DNA of 64,000 nt from Planctomyces sp. SH-PL14 (GCF_001610835.1 NZ_CP011270.1:5598001-5662000), one strand, 5' to 3'; counted from the first letter of the stretch, positions 11,248 through 19,787 are shown. The notes: a model not told the origin generated them from the sequence alone. Numbers and translations are program-made.

Positions 11248-14200
11248 ATGATCCGCAAACTCCTCGACTGGGCGGTCTCCAATCCGCTGATCGTGATGAT
11301 CCTGACGACCGGGCTCATCATCGGAGGCGGCTATGCGTTCACGCACGTCAACATCGAGGCGTACCCCGACCCGACTCCGCCGATCATCGACGTCGTGGCC
11401 CAGTTCCCGGGGGCGAGCGCGGGACAGGTGGAACGGCAGGTCACGATCCCGCTCGAAGTCGCTCTGGCCGGGATGCCCGGACTCGACACGACCCGCAGCC
11501 AGTCCCTCTTCGGCCTGGCGCAGCTCCGCAACCAGTTCACGTACGCCACCGACTACTGGCAGGCCCGGCAGGAAGTCCTGAACCGGCTGGGGAGCGTGAC
11601 GCTTCCGGCCGGGGTCGAGGCCGGGATCTCGCCCGCTTCGCCGATCGGGGAAGTCCTCCGCTTCACGCTGGAGAACCCCAAGGATCCGGAGACCGGAAAG
11701 CCGGTCTACACGCTGAACGACCTGCAGTCGGTGGAAGACTTCATCGTCGAGCGCGAGCTTCGCCGCGTCCCCGGCGTGGCGGGGGTCAGCGGCGTCGGCG
11801 GGACCGTGAAGCGGTACGAGATCCAGCCGGACCCGAACCGGCTGCGGCACTACGGCATCAAGCTCGAACAGCTCGAACAGGCCCTCGACCGGGCCAACGC
11901 CAACGGAAGCGGCGACAACCTGGTCCAGGGGGAACAGACCAGCGTCGTCCGCTCGCTGGGCCAGTTCGGCCTGGGACATGACCCGCAGCAGCTCGTCCTG
12001 GGACTGCAGGATCCGGTCGAGGCCGCCAAGGTGCTCCGGGCCGAGGAAGCCCGCCGGTGCCTCGAGATCCGGCAGGTCGTCCTGGCGACCGTCAACAACG
12101 TTCCGGTCCGCGTGGACCAGGTGGTCGACGGCGGACCGGTGCTGAACGCCGACGGGACCTCCCGCGTCGACGACGCGACGCTCGCCAGCCGCGGCGTCAT
12201 CGTCGGCCAGAAGACCCGCCTCGGCCTCGCGGCGATCAGCTACCCCAGGACCGGAGCCGACGGGAAGCCTCTGACGACCGCCGACGGCGCCACGGTGTGG
12301 CAGGATGAGGAAGACGTCGTCCAGGGGATCGTGCTGCTCTACAAGGGAGAGAAGTCGCTCCCCGCCCTGAAGGGTGTCCTGGCCAAGATCGACGAGCTGC
12401 ATGCCAGCGGCAAGCTCCTGCCGGGGATCAAGATTGTCCCCTACTACGACCGGACGACCCTCATCGACCGGACGACGGTGACGGTCCATGAGAACCTCGT
12501 CGTCGGGATGGCGCTCGTCACCGCGATCCTGATCATGTTCCTCGGGAACGTCCGGGCGGCGGTCATCGCCGCGATCAACATTCCGCTCGCCCTCCTGTTC
12601 GCCTTCGGGGTCCTGTTCCTCCGCGGCAAGTCGGCGAACCTCCTCTCCATCGGGGCGGTCGACTTCGGGATCATCGTCGACTCGACGGTCATCATCGTCG
12701 AGAGCGTGTACCGCGGCCTGACGCACGACGACGCGCACGGCCTGACGCTCGCACAGCGGATTACCAAGTCCGCCGGAGCGGTCCAGCGAAGCCTCGTGTA
12801 CGCGACCGCGGTCATGGTCTGCGCCCTCCTGCCGCTGTTCACCATGACCGGCCCCGAAGGACAGATCTTCGGCCCGATGGCGGACACCTATGCCTTCGCG
12901 ATCGGCGGGGCTCTCGTCCTCTCGCTGACGGTCTCGCCGGTCCTGTGCTTCCTGATCCTCCGGAACGTCAAACCGAAGCCGGACAACTTCGTCGTCCGGT
13001 CGATCGACTGGCTGTATCGCGTCCAGCTCCAGGGGCTGCTGGCGACGCGGTGGCTCGTCGCCGCCGGGTTCCTGGCGGCGGTCGTCGCCACCGGGGCGAC
13101 GGCGGCCACGATGGGACGGGAGTTCATGCCGGAACTGGAAGAGGGGGGCCTGCTCGTCCGCGGAACCTTCCCGGTCAACATCTCCTTCGATGAAGTCGTG
13201 CGGCACGGCACGGAGTTCCGCCGCTTCATCCAGTCGTTCTCCGAGATCCGGGTCATCCCCACGACCGTCGGCCGTCCGAACGACGGGATGGACACCGGCG
13301 GCTACTACCTGCTCCAGGCGAACCTGCCGCTGCGGGCCCAGGAGGAATGGCCGGTCGACAAGACCCGCGGCCGCCGCCGCACGAAGAAGGAACTCATCGC
13401 CGACATCACGGTTGGCCTCGAGGAACGGTTCCCCGGCGTCCCTTGGGACTTCTCGCAGATCATCCGTGACAACGTCCTCGAGGCTCTCTCGGGCGTGAAG
13501 GGGGAAAACTCGATCAAGATTTACGGGCCGGACCTCGATGTCCTCGAGAATACCGGCATGGAGGTTCGCGACACGCTGAACATGGTCGCCGGCGTGCAGA
13601 ACGCGAGCGTCTACCGCAACCAGGGGCAGTCGAACCTGGAGTTCTACGTCGACCGCCAGAAGTGCGCCCGCTGGAATGTCTCGGCCGCCGACGTGCAGTC
13701 CGTGATCCAGTCCGCCGTCGGCGGGAAGGCGGTCACCGACATGGTCGAGGGGGAAAAGACCTTCGACGTCACGATCCGCTGGCCCGAGCGGCTCCGGGCC
13801 GACGAGCAGGCGATCCTGAACATCCCGATCCCGGTCGGCAACACGCTCCGCGCAGACAACCAGTTCGCGATGGGGAACACGCCGATCAGCGGGGCTTCGA
13901 TCGGCCTGACGTCGACCGGCAACGTCATGAAGCTTCCGTCGGCGACCGGCAGCTCGTTCAACGCGCCGTCGCTCGACTTCGACGTCCCGAGCCGCCGCGT
14001 CGGCGACCTCGTCACACCGCTCGGCGAGAACGGTCTTCCCGATCCCAAGGCCTCGTTCGTCCGACCGGGAGCGTCGACGATCTACCGCGAGCAGGGGGAC
14101 CGGCTGATCGCCATCAAGTTCGAAGTCCGCGGCCGCGACCTCGCCAGCGGCGTGGCCGAGGCCCGCTCGAAGATCGAGCCGATGATCCATCCCCCGTACC

Positions 14201-14760
14201 GCGCTGAGTGGAGCGGGGAGTTCCAGCAGATGGAAGCGGCCGAACGGCGGCTGGCGGGGATGTTCGCCCTGTCGATGATCCTCATCGCCCTCGTGATCTA
14301 CCTCGCCTTCCGGTCGTTCCTCGACGCCGCGGTCGTCCTGGCCAACATCCTGGCGATGGTCATTGGCGGCGTGTGGGCCCTGAAGTTCGCGGGACTCTAC
14401 TTCAACATCTCGGCGGCGGTCGGGTTCATCTCGATCCTGGGGGTGGCGGTCATGAACGGACTCCTGCTCGTCTCGACCTTCAACGGGATGCGGGCCAAGG
14501 GGATCGACCTGCGGGAGACGCTCCTGGAGGGGACCGGCAAGCTGGTCCGCCCGATCCTGATGACCGCGCTGGCGGCGATGCTGGGGCTCCTCCCGGCGGC
14601 GCTATCGACCGCAATGGGGTCGGAGTGCCAGAAGCCGCTGGCGGTCGTCGTCGTGGGGGGAATGATCTCCACGATCCTGTGCCTCAATCTCGTCCCGGTG
14701 CTTTACAGCTTCTACGGAAAGCGGACACCGCCCGAAGGGGCCGGGGACTTCGCTCACTGA
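11248..14760 (+). CDS. RND heavy-metal efflux permease (CusA/CzcA family)
   Basis: Inner-membrane proton-driven pump, 1170 residues, beginning MIRKLLDWAVSNPLIVMIL. The membrane-helix signature DFGIIVDSTVIIVESVYRGL carries the acidic residues (D, D, E) used for proton relay in the CzcA group. The two halves each show a 6-helix cluster, the second around IYLAFRSFLDAAVVLANILA. It is about 120 residues longer than E. coli CusA. Extra segments are visible in the first periplasmic part (about residues 295-360) and in the second (about 870-935, rich in Gly, Ser and Asn), which may be a lineage-specific elaboration. The second gene of an adaptor-pump-channel set; 525 bp of repeat-rich DNA separates it from the channel gene. 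An in-frame codon at 11188 precedes the conserved start and was rejected. Confidence 0.94.
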   Translation: MIRKLLDWAVSNPLIVMILTTGLIIGGGYAFTHVNIEAYPDPTPPIIDVVAQFPGASAGQVERQVTIPLEVALAGMPGLDTTRSQSLFGLAQLRNQFTYATDYWQARQEVLNRLGSVTLPAGVEAGISPASPIGEVLRFTLENPKDPETGKPVYTLNDLQSVEDFIVERELRRVPGVAGVSGVGGTVKRYEIQPDPNRLRHYGIKLEQLEQALDRANANGSGDNLVQGEQTSVVRSLGQFGLGHDPQQLVLGLQDPVEAAKVLRAEEARRCLEIRQVVLATVNNVPVRVDQVVDGGPVLNADGTSRVDDATLASRGVIVGQKTRLGLAAISYPRTGADGKPLTTADGATVWQDEEDVVQGIVLLYKGEKSLPALKGVLAKIDELHASGKLLPGIKIVPYYDRTTLIDRTTVTVHENLVVGMALVTAILIMFLGNVRAAVIAAINIPLALLFAFGVLFLRGKSANLLSIGAVDFGIIVDSTVIIVESVYRGLTHDDAHGLTLAQRITKSAGAVQRSLVYATAVMVCALLPLFTMTGPEGQIFGPMADTYAFAIGGALVLSLTVSPVLCFLILRNVKPKPDNFVVRSIDWLYRVQLQGLLATRWLVAAGFLAAVVATGATAATMGREFMPELEEGGLLVRGTFPVNISFDEVVRHGTEFRRFIQSFSEIRVIPTTVGRPNDGMDTGGYYLLQANLPLRAQEEWPVDKTRGRRRTKKELIADITVGLEERFPGVPWDFSQIIRDNVLEALSGVKGENSIKIYGPDLDVLENTGMEVRDTLNMVAGVQNASVYRNQGQSNLEFYVDRQKCARWNVSAADVQSVIQSAVGGKAVTDMVEGEKTFDVTIRWPERLRADEQAILNIPIPVGNTLRADNQFAMGNTPISGASIGLTSTGNVMKLPSATGSSFNAPSLDFDVPSRRVGDLVTPLGENGLPDPKASFVRPGASTIYREQGDRLIAIKFEVRGRDLASGVAEARSKIEPMIHPPYRAEWSGEFQQMEAAERRLAGMFALSMILIALVIYLAFRSFLDAAVVLANILAMVIGGVWALKFAGLYFNISAAVGFISILGVAVMNGLLLVSTFNGMRAKGIDLRETLLEGTGKLVRPILMTALAAMLGLLPAALSTAMGSECQKPLAVVVVGGMISTILCLNLVPVLYSFYGKRTPPEGAGDFAH

Positions 14761-14773
14761 GTCCAGTGTATCA

Positions 14774-14802
14774 CGGGAGGGCGAGGCTCCCGCCGAGCCG
14801 CG
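14774..14802 (-). repeat. 29-bp dispersed repeat, inverted copy
   Basis: Exact reverse complement of 14928-14956; the pair is spaced by 125 bp and could fold into a large stem. Internally it can form GGCTC/GAGCC. Further near-identical copies lie at 19741 and 31465. Translated, the repeat gives the peptide RGSAGASPS or its opposite-strand counterpart GEAPAEPR. Confidence 0.9.
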
Positions 14803-14927
14803 GCGATGGAGGCCGTGCCCGATCCCCCTTCGGTTCTGACCCGCAGGGAACCGTGGTCGCGAAGACAGGTCCTCCGAGAACGGCGACGGGAAGCCGAGGC
14901 AGCCTAGGGGACGCGTTTGTGAACCTT

Positions 14928-14956
14928 CGCGGCTCGGCGGGAGCCTCGCCCTCCCG
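14928..14956 (+). repeat. 29-bp dispersed repeat, direct copy
   Basis: Perfect inverted partner of 14774-14802, lying between the RND pump and outer-membrane channel genes. It contains the hairpin core GGCTCGGCGGGAGCC. Confidence 0.9.
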
Positions 14957-15285
14957 CAGGACACCAGCCCTTCCGGTTTCCCCGCGATCCGCCATCACCA
15001 GCCCGGAGAGACACAACCGACTTTCAAACACACACAGCACAACGGACCCACCTTCCTCAGGGGGGCAATCTCGCCGTGACGTTCTTCGCCCACTGGACCG
15101 GGCGGGGAGCTCACGGCGACTTGCTGCGCGGACCGCAAAATCGACGCAAGAGATTCACCGAAAAGGCTTTCAGAAAAGAGATCGGCCGTCCCGATGAATG
15201 ATCGACAGGCACGCCGGGGACCGCATTCTGACGCGGTACGGACTCGACACCGCGTGCCGGCGATCGTTCGTCAAGGGAGGCAAGC

Positions 15286-16842
15286 ATGGGCAGGGACGCC
15301 CGACGCCACACGATGGTCTGCGGTCTGTTGATGGCCGCATCGCTCACCGGATGCAGCACGCCCGGGATGCGGACCGCGCTCAAGACGCCCCGCGTCGGCA
15401 GCAGCCGGCCCCCCGTCGCCCGGACCGCGGCAGACCGGGTCACGAAAGAGGTCGCCGTGCGCGATCGGGAGGTGGCGCACTTCCGGCTCCGCGACGCCGA
15501 GCCGTGGGGGGAAGACGACACCGCTTCGATCGCGATCATCCAGACCGCCGGGACCGACGAGGCCGAGATGATCACGCTCCCGGAACACCTGGGGCGGCGG
15601 GGAGCGCCGAACCTCTTTGGAGAGTCCGCCATCACTCTCCCGGAGCTGCAGCAGCTCGCACTCACGCACAACCCGACGCTGCGGCAGGCGGCCGGCCTCG
15701 TCCAGCAGGCCCAGGGGAACTGGCTGCAGGTGGGGCTCTATCCGAACCCGGTCTTCGGCTACGACGGGGGAGCCAACAACGCCCCCTTCGATGGCCAGAG
15801 CCTGTTCCTCTCGCAGAACATCGTGACCGGCGGCAAGCTCGACTGGAGCCGCGACGTCGCCACGCGGGACACCGAGCGGGCGCAGTGGGACGCAAAGGCG
15901 CAGACACTGCGGGTCGTCAACGACATCCGCATCCGCTTCATCGCCGTCCTCGGGGCCCAGCGGCGGTTGACCGTGACGAACGAACTGCTGCGGTTCGCCG
16001 ACGACGGTGTGCGGCTCGTCGACACGCTGTTCCAGGAAGAGCAGATCACGAAGGCCGACGTCCTGCAGGCCCGCGTCCAGCAGAGCCAGACCCGGATCCT
16101 CGTGCGGAACGCGGAGTACCAGCTCACCGCCGCCTGGAAGCAGCTCGCCGTCGCGCTCGGCTGCCCCGACCTGCCGATGCAGGCCCTCGAAGGGGAGATC
16201 GAGGACGCGGTTCCCACGATCGATCGGGAAGGAGCCTGGAGCCAGATCTGTCACGCCAGCCCGGCCCTGCAGGCGGCCCGCGCCCGGGCCGCGGCATCGG
16301 CCTCGCAGGTTCGCCGCGAGCAGGTCGAGCGGATTCCCGACCTCCAGGTGACGGGGAGCGTCGGCCGGGACTTCGCCTCGCCGCAGTTCATGATGTATGG
16401 GCTCCAGATCGGGGTCGAGCTCCCGGTCTTCGACCGCAACCAGGGGAACGTGACCGCTGCCACAGGCGAACTCCGGGCGGCCCAGGCCGAAGTCCGCCGG
16501 CTGGAACTGGCCCTGCAGGACCGGCTGACAGTCGCGTTCCAGAAGTATGAAAGTGCCCGGACGGAAGTCGAAACGTACCGGGAGACGATCCTGCCAACGG
16601 CGAAGGACAACCTCGACCTGACGCAACGGGGGTACGAGGAAGGAGAGCTCGATTTCCTGCGGGTCCTGACCGCACGCCGCGACCTGAGCGAATCGACGAT
16701 GAACTACGTCGCCTCGCTCATCGAGCTGCGGACCTCGGCAGTCGAGATCGACGGTATGCTCCTCACCGGCGGCCTCGACGCCGTCGATTCGAACCCGGTC
16801 TCATCGAACTCGGCCGGCCAGACGAGCGGCGCCGGGCGGTAG
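15286..16842 (+). CDS. Outer-membrane efflux channel lipoprotein (TolC/CusC family)
   Basis: The 518-residue product begins with a lipoprotein signal ending in the lipobox LTGC (Cys about 22), followed by a poorly conserved 100-residue region. From about residue 110 come the two OEP-family repeats: ITLPELQQLALTHNPTLRQA starts the first and TDREGAWSQICHASPALQAA-like sequence the second. The long helices (VQQAQGNWLQVGLYPNP, then LDLTQRGYEEGELDFLRVL) are typical of metal-efflux channels. It completes the tripartite system with the 9688 and 11248 genes. GGAGG 6 nt before the ATG supports the start. Direct attachment to the pump operon is uncertain because 525 bp of non-coding DNA intervenes. Confidence 0.92.
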   Translation: MGRDARRHTMVCGLLMAASLTGCSTPGMRTALKTPRVGSSRPPVARTAADRVTKEVAVRDREVAHFRLRDAEPWGEDDTASIAIIQTAGTDEAEMITLPEHLGRRGAPNLFGESAITLPELQQLALTHNPTLRQAAGLVQQAQGNWLQVGLYPNPVFGYDGGANNAPFDGQSLFLSQNIVTGGKLDWSRDVATRDTERAQWDAKAQTLRVVNDIRIRFIAVLGAQRRLTVTNELLRFADDGVRLVDTLFQEEQITKADVLQARVQQSQTRILVRNAEYQLTAAWKQLAVALGCPDLPMQALEGEIEDAVPTIDREGAWSQICHASPALQAARARAAASASQVRREQVERIPDLQVTGSVGRDFASPQFMMYGLQIGVELPVFDRNQGNVTAATGELRAAQAEVRRLELALQDRLTVAFQKYESARTEVETYRETILPTAKDNLDLTQRGYEEGELDFLRVLTARRDLSESTMNYVASLIELRTSAVEIDGMLLTGGLDAVDSNPVSSNSAGQTSGAGR

Positions 16843-16891
16843 GTGCGGCCGGTGATCGGTCGGAAGGTTCGCCTTCGCGGCAACACTCGCG

Positions 16892-17200
16892 TCAGTCGCG
16901 CTCGATCACCCCCGAGTCGTCGCAGCGAATGTCCAGCAACTGTTTGTTCGAAGTCCGCTCAAGACGGAAGCAGGCCCGGAGTTGCTCCAGTTGCGTCAGG
17001 ATCGGGGGCTCCGGCGGATCAGCACTTTCGATGGGGGACTCAAACGTGATGCGCAGCCGCTTGGCGAGATCGTCCCACTCGACGGACGGGTTCAGAAACC
17101 AGGGGCGGGTCGCCCACTCCTGACGAAGTAGGACGGCATAATGCTCACCTATGCGGCGGTCGAGATGCAGGATGGAGAACTCGGATTGTAGATAGTGCAT
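16892..17200 (-). CDS. Uncharacterised small protein (102 aa)
   Basis: Not recognised. The frame is closed upstream by a TGA two codons before the ATG at 17200, which fixes the start. The product is a soluble, mixed-charge protein with a Pro-rich centre (SPIESADPPEPPILTQLEQL) and no signal peptide or membrane helix. Aromatic residues cluster near the N-terminus (EWATRPWFLNPSVEWDDL). It is convergent with the efflux channel gene, 49 bp away. Amino-acid composition looks like real protein rather than a chance frame, but no conservation can be tested here. Confidence 0.55.
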   Translation of the reverse strand: MHYLQSEFSILHLDRRIGEHYAVLLRQEWATRPWFLNPSVEWDDLAKRLRITFESPIESADPPEPPILTQLEQLRACFRLERTSNKQLLDIRCDDSGVIERD

Positions 17201-17340
17201 TGTGCGTCAGGAGAGGATACGGACGGAACGATCTCACCTCGCGCGCTTGCGTTCGTTGAGCGCACGGGCAGCCCGCGCTGCAGGCTCCTGACAACCAATG
17301 TCGCCCCGACTGGAATCTCACACACAAAAGCCACAAAGAA

Positions 17341-17374
17341 GGGGAGATCCTTCACCGGCGGGAGTGATCTCCCC
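17341..17374. repeat. Perfect 9-bp inverted repeat
   Basis: GGGGAGATC at 17341-17349 is repeated in reverse complement at 17366-17374, with a 16-nt loop. It sits about 45 bp upstream of the ceramidase-like remnant and is not followed by a T-tract. It may be a scar or an insertion footprint. Confidence 0.6.
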
Positions 17375-17420
17375 TTGGCGTCGCCCCAAGCCCGGTTGTT
17401 CAAGGCCATCGGCGTTCAGT

Positions 17421-17630
17421 ACGGTCCGGATCGGCCTCGGCATCAAGAAGACCTCGCCGCACTCCAGGACATTCGTGGCGGGCTACACGAACGGCTACAT
17501 CTACTACGCCCCGGCGGCAGAGCAGCTCAAGAACGTCGGCGGAGCCCAGGAAGACAGCGACTGCATCCTCGCCCCCGAATGGCAGGCCCTCTTCGAGGCG
17601 AAGGTCGCCGACATGCTCAAGCGGCTCTGA
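17421..17630 (+). pseudogene. 3' remnant of a neutral/alkaline ceramidase-like gene
   Basis: The last 70 codons of a larger gene survive in one frame, ending at TGA 17628-17630. The peptide (GLGIKKTSPHSRTFVAGYTN, then YAPAAEQLKNVGGAQEDSDC) matches, from memory, the C-terminal end of planctomycete proteins annotated as neutral/alkaline non-lysosomal ceramidase-like, where an equivalent LAIKKASP...VAGYTNGY segment follows the catalytic domain. Upstream of 17420 the homology stops, there is no start codon in a sensible context, and no catalytic domain is present in any frame. It is therefore most likely a deletion remnant. A 9-bp perfect inverted repeat lies at 17341-17374, just before it. Confidence 0.7.
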
Positions 17631-17644
17631 TCGTATCTTCTCTG

Positions 17645-17727
17645 ATCTGTGTGCATCTGTGTTTATCTGTGGCTCACTCTTCTCTTCGTCCAAGACGATT
17701 GAGCCACGGATGAACACAGATAGGAAC
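17645..17727. repeat. ATCTGTG-type repeats in inverted arrangement
   Basis: ATCTGTGTTTATCTGTGGCT near 17656 is mirrored by AGCCACGGATGAACACAGAT near 17703, giving an imperfect stem between the remnant (stop 17630) and the convergent fhcC (stop 17732). It may terminate transcription from one or both sides. The same repeat recurs at 19302, 19646, 27340 and 38822. Confidence 0.75.
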
Positions 17728-17731
17728 GAGA

Positions 17732-18547
17732 TCACGCCCGCAGAAGAATCTCCCCCTTGCCGACGGCGAGGCGGTCGCCGTGGTAGAGGGCGCATTCGGC
17801 TTGTGTGAGGGCGGGGGGAACGTGGAAACCGTGCCGGGTGAGTTCCCGGAAATAGAGGCCGAGAAACTGCGGCTGGAACGTCGAGCCGTAGCGGAACGAA
17901 GCGAGGAGCTCCGGAGGCTGATCGCCGAAGAGGCCGATCGTCCCGCGCCGCATCCCCGCCCCCGGGCGAACGCCGCAGCCGCCGAAGACGAGGATCGTTC
18001 CGGCGATCATGTGCGTCCCGACGAGCGAGCCCGCCGCGCCGCCGATCGCAATGAGGCCGCGGCGCATCGTGTGGCCGACTTCGTGCCCCGCGCTCCCGTG
18101 GACCAGCAGCGTTCCCCCCCGCATCCCTTTCGCCGAACCGCGATAGGCCCCGCCCGCAAGGTCGCCCGCGTCGCCGCGGATGTCGAGGAGTCCGCCCGCC
18201 ATCTCGGCCCCGGCCCAGTCGCCGACGTTCCCCGCGACATGGATCGCGCCGCCGGTCATCTCGCTCCCGACGTGCCGGCCCGCGGAACCGGCGATCCGGA
18301 TCTCGCCCGCCGACATCCGCGCCCCGATCCGGTGAACCGACGCCAGGTCCCCTTCGAACTCGATCCGCTCATCGGCGAGGTCGCCGCGGACCCGGAACAG
18401 GTCGGCCAGGGGACGCCGGTCTTTCCCGTGAAAGATCTCGAAACGCTCGATCTCGCCGGTGGTCTTGCCGCGGAGGGCGTCCGGCGTGAGACCTTCGACC
18501 TCAACGGGGAGCCGGTCGGTTCCGAGGAATGTCAGGTGAAGCGGCAT
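17732..18547 (-). CDS. fhcC: Formylmethanofuran dehydrogenase subunit C
   Basis: A 271-residue protein of the FwdC/FhcC family. From about residue 75 to 210 it shows repeating Gly-rich units (for example GSEMTGGAIHVAGNVGDWAG and GTMRRGLIAIGGAAG-like units) that form the right-handed beta-helix typical of this subunit and of the glutamate synthase GXGXG domain. In methylotrophs the Fhc complex handles formyl transfer from tetrahydromethanopterin to formate; the C subunit is scaffold and part of the transferase unit. Planctomycetes are known to carry H4MPT-linked C1 genes. No other fhc subunit is visible in the window. It is divergent from mobA (104-bp gap), whose product makes the molybdopterin guanine dinucleotide that formylmethanofuran dehydrogenases use. 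Confidence 0.88.
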   Translation of the reverse strand: MPLHLTFLGTDRLPVEVEGLTPDALRGKTTGEIERFEIFHGKDRRPLADLFRVRGDLADERIEFEGDLASVHRIGARMSAGEIRIAGSAGRHVGSEMTGGAIHVAGNVGDWAGAEMAGGLLDIRGDAGDLAGGAYRGSAKGMRGGTLLVHGSAGHEVGHTMRRGLIAIGGAAGSLVGTHMIAGTILVFGGCGVRPGAGMRRGTIGLFGDQPPELLASFRYGSTFQPQFLGLYFRELTRHGFHVPPALTQAECALYHGDRLAVGKGEILLRA

Positions 18548-18651
18548 CGGTCGGGGGAGAGCGGTCGTTCCGGGGTCGGGCGCGACGCGCCGGAATCGCC
18601 CCGGAAGGAGACCGAACGGTACAATCCCGTCGGCTTGGGAGGAATGGCGGG

Positions 18652-19278
18652 ATGCGGATTGGTGGAATCATCCTGTGCGGGGGGCAGTCCCGCCGCATGG
18701 GGCGCGACAAGGCACACCTCCCCTTCGGGCGGGAGACGATGCTCGAACGCGTCGTGAGCGAAGTCGGGGTCGTGGTCGGCCCTCGGCGGATCGTCGTCGC
18801 GGCGGCTGAAGGGCAGGTCCTTCCGCCGTTGCCCCCGGAGATTCGCGTCGTCCGCGACCTGCAGGAGGACTGCGGGCCGATGTCGGGGCTGGCGGCAGGT
18901 CTCGCGGCCGTGCGGGAGGAGGCGGACGCGGTCTTCGTGGGGACGTGCGACGCGCCGCTCCTGCGGGCGGAGTTCATCTCGGGGCTGTTCGACCGGCTGG
19001 GTGGCGCGGAAGCGGTCGTCCCGGTCGAGGGGGACCGCTTCTATCCGGCGACGGCGGTCTATCGCACGTCGGTCCTGCCGATCGTGCTGGCCGACCTGGA
19101 GGCGGGGCAGTTCCGGATGCAGTGGTTCGCGCGGGACCTGCGGGCGGTGTTCATTCCGATCGAGGAACTGCGTTCGATCGATCCGGACCTGGCGAGTCTG
19201 CGGAACGTGAACTCACCGGAGGAGTACCTGGCGGCGCTCGACTGGGCCGGGCTGAAGCCGGTCGAGGGAGGCGTGTGA
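18652..19278 (+). CDS. mobA: Molybdenum cofactor guanylyltransferase
   Basis: MobA converts molybdopterin plus GTP into molybdopterin guanine dinucleotide in the cytoplasm. The 208-residue product opens with the nucleotide-binding signature ILCGGQSRRMGRDK (residues 7-20), and carries the metal-binding GTCDAPLL near residue 105. The C-terminal NVNSPEEYLAAL motif is typical of the family. Length matches the usual 190-210 residues. The ATG at 18652 is supported by GGGAGG about 9 nt upstream; the open frame before it is not conserved-looking. Its divergent neighbour is fhcC, a subunit of a molybdenum- or tungsten-cofactor enzyme in its characterised relatives, so a functional link is plausible. 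Confidence 0.93.
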   Translation: MRIGGIILCGGQSRRMGRDKAHLPFGRETMLERVVSEVGVVVGPRRIVVAAAEGQVLPPLPPEIRVVRDLQEDCGPMSGLAAGLAAVREEADAVFVGTCDAPLLRAEFISGLFDRLGGAEAVVPVEGDRFYPATAVYRTSVLPIVLADLEAGQFRMQWFARDLRAVFIPIEELRSIDPDLASLRNVNSPEEYLAALDWAGLKPVEGGV

Positions 19279-19301
19279 TTGGCTCGTGGTATGGAACGAA
19301 T

Positions 19302-19336
19302 TGAGCCACAGATAAACACAGATGGACACAGATAAG
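19302..19336. repeat. ATCTGTG-type repeat copy
   Basis: GCCACAGATAAACACAGATG followed by GACACAGATAAG, that is, three ACAGAT cores at 11-12-nt spacing, directly after the mobA stop codon. Confidence 0.75.
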
Positions 19337-19419
19337 AGGTGGCGGTGGGTGCCGGGAGTGCGGCGAACGTTTGCGGCCGTCGCCAGTCGAGTCACGGCCG
19401 CAGCCGCGGACCCGCATCA

Positions 19420-19630
19420 GTAGTCCCGTCAGGGACGGCCGAAAATAGCCCACCACTTCAGTGGTGGGTGGGGGCACGAGTTGGGCGCGCAGTCCCGTCA
19501 GGGACGAAAGAGATTGCGGTTGCCGAGCGTCGGTTGTTCTTTCGTCCCTGATGGGACTCGATCACAAGGTCGCCCGCGTACCCCCCCCGTTGAAACGGGG
19601 GGCTATTTTCTGTCGTCCCTGACGGGACTA
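19420..19630. repeat. Cluster of REP-like palindromes
   Basis: Four copies of the palindrome AGTCCCGTCAGGGACG, two direct (19422, 19491) and two inverted (about 19541 and 19613), enclose two strong hairpins: CCACCACTTCAGTGGTGG at 19450-19467 and CCCCCCGTTGAAACGGGGGG near 19583-19602. The arrangement resembles bacterial interspersed mosaic elements. Spacers between units are unequal and unrelated, so this is not a CRISPR array. Confidence 0.85.
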
Positions 19631-19645
19631 CTTCTGCGGGCCCGC

Positions 19646-19674
19646 CTTTATCCGTGTTCATCTGTGGCTCCCTC
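19646..19674. repeat. ATCTGTG-type repeat copy
   Basis: TATCCGTGTTCATCTGTGGC at about 19648, inverted relative to the copy at 19302. Confidence 0.7.
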
Positions 19675-19740
19675 CCTCCTCCCCTCTCTCTGCAACGGCA
19701 GGGGGCATGTCGAAGGGGGATCGGGCGCTGTTGCCACCGC

Positions 19741-19769
19741 CGCGGCTCGGCCGGAGCCTCGCCCTCCCG
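19741..19769 (+). repeat. 29-bp dispersed repeat copy
   Basis: One-base variant (GGCTCGGCCGGAGCC core) of the repeat at 14928, in the gene-free region upstream of the MoxR gene. Confidence 0.85.
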
Positions 19770-19787
19770 GTCCTGCTTCGGCCTCTC

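Larger units (their letters stand above)
14761..15285. other. Gene-free, repeat-bearing gap inside the efflux locus
   Basis: This 525-bp stretch separates pump and channel genes that are normally adjacent. It contains two copies of a 29-bp repeat in perfect inverted orientation (14774-14802 and 14928-14956) and no convincing reading frame. The stretch from about 15060 to 15285 ends with GGAGG 6 nt upstream of the channel gene start. No promoter motif was identified, but the gap is long enough that the channel gene may have its own. Confidence 0.6.

Noticed and set aside
11242-14190. 982-codon frame antisense to the RND pump, and similar long antisense frames (2870-4642, 22287-24398, 24581-27349)
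   Set aside because: They mirror codon structure of well-supported genes on the other strand in high-GC DNA and show Arg/Asp/Pro-rich, domain-free sequence.
15198-16550. 450-codon plus-strand frame overlapping the efflux channel gene
   Set aside because: It is a different frame of the channel gene, Arg/Pro-rich and without domain signature; the 15286 frame has a lipobox and the OEP family pattern.
19420-19630. CRISPR array
   Set aside because: Repeated units are short palindromes in both orientations with unequal, unrelated intervals and no cas genes.
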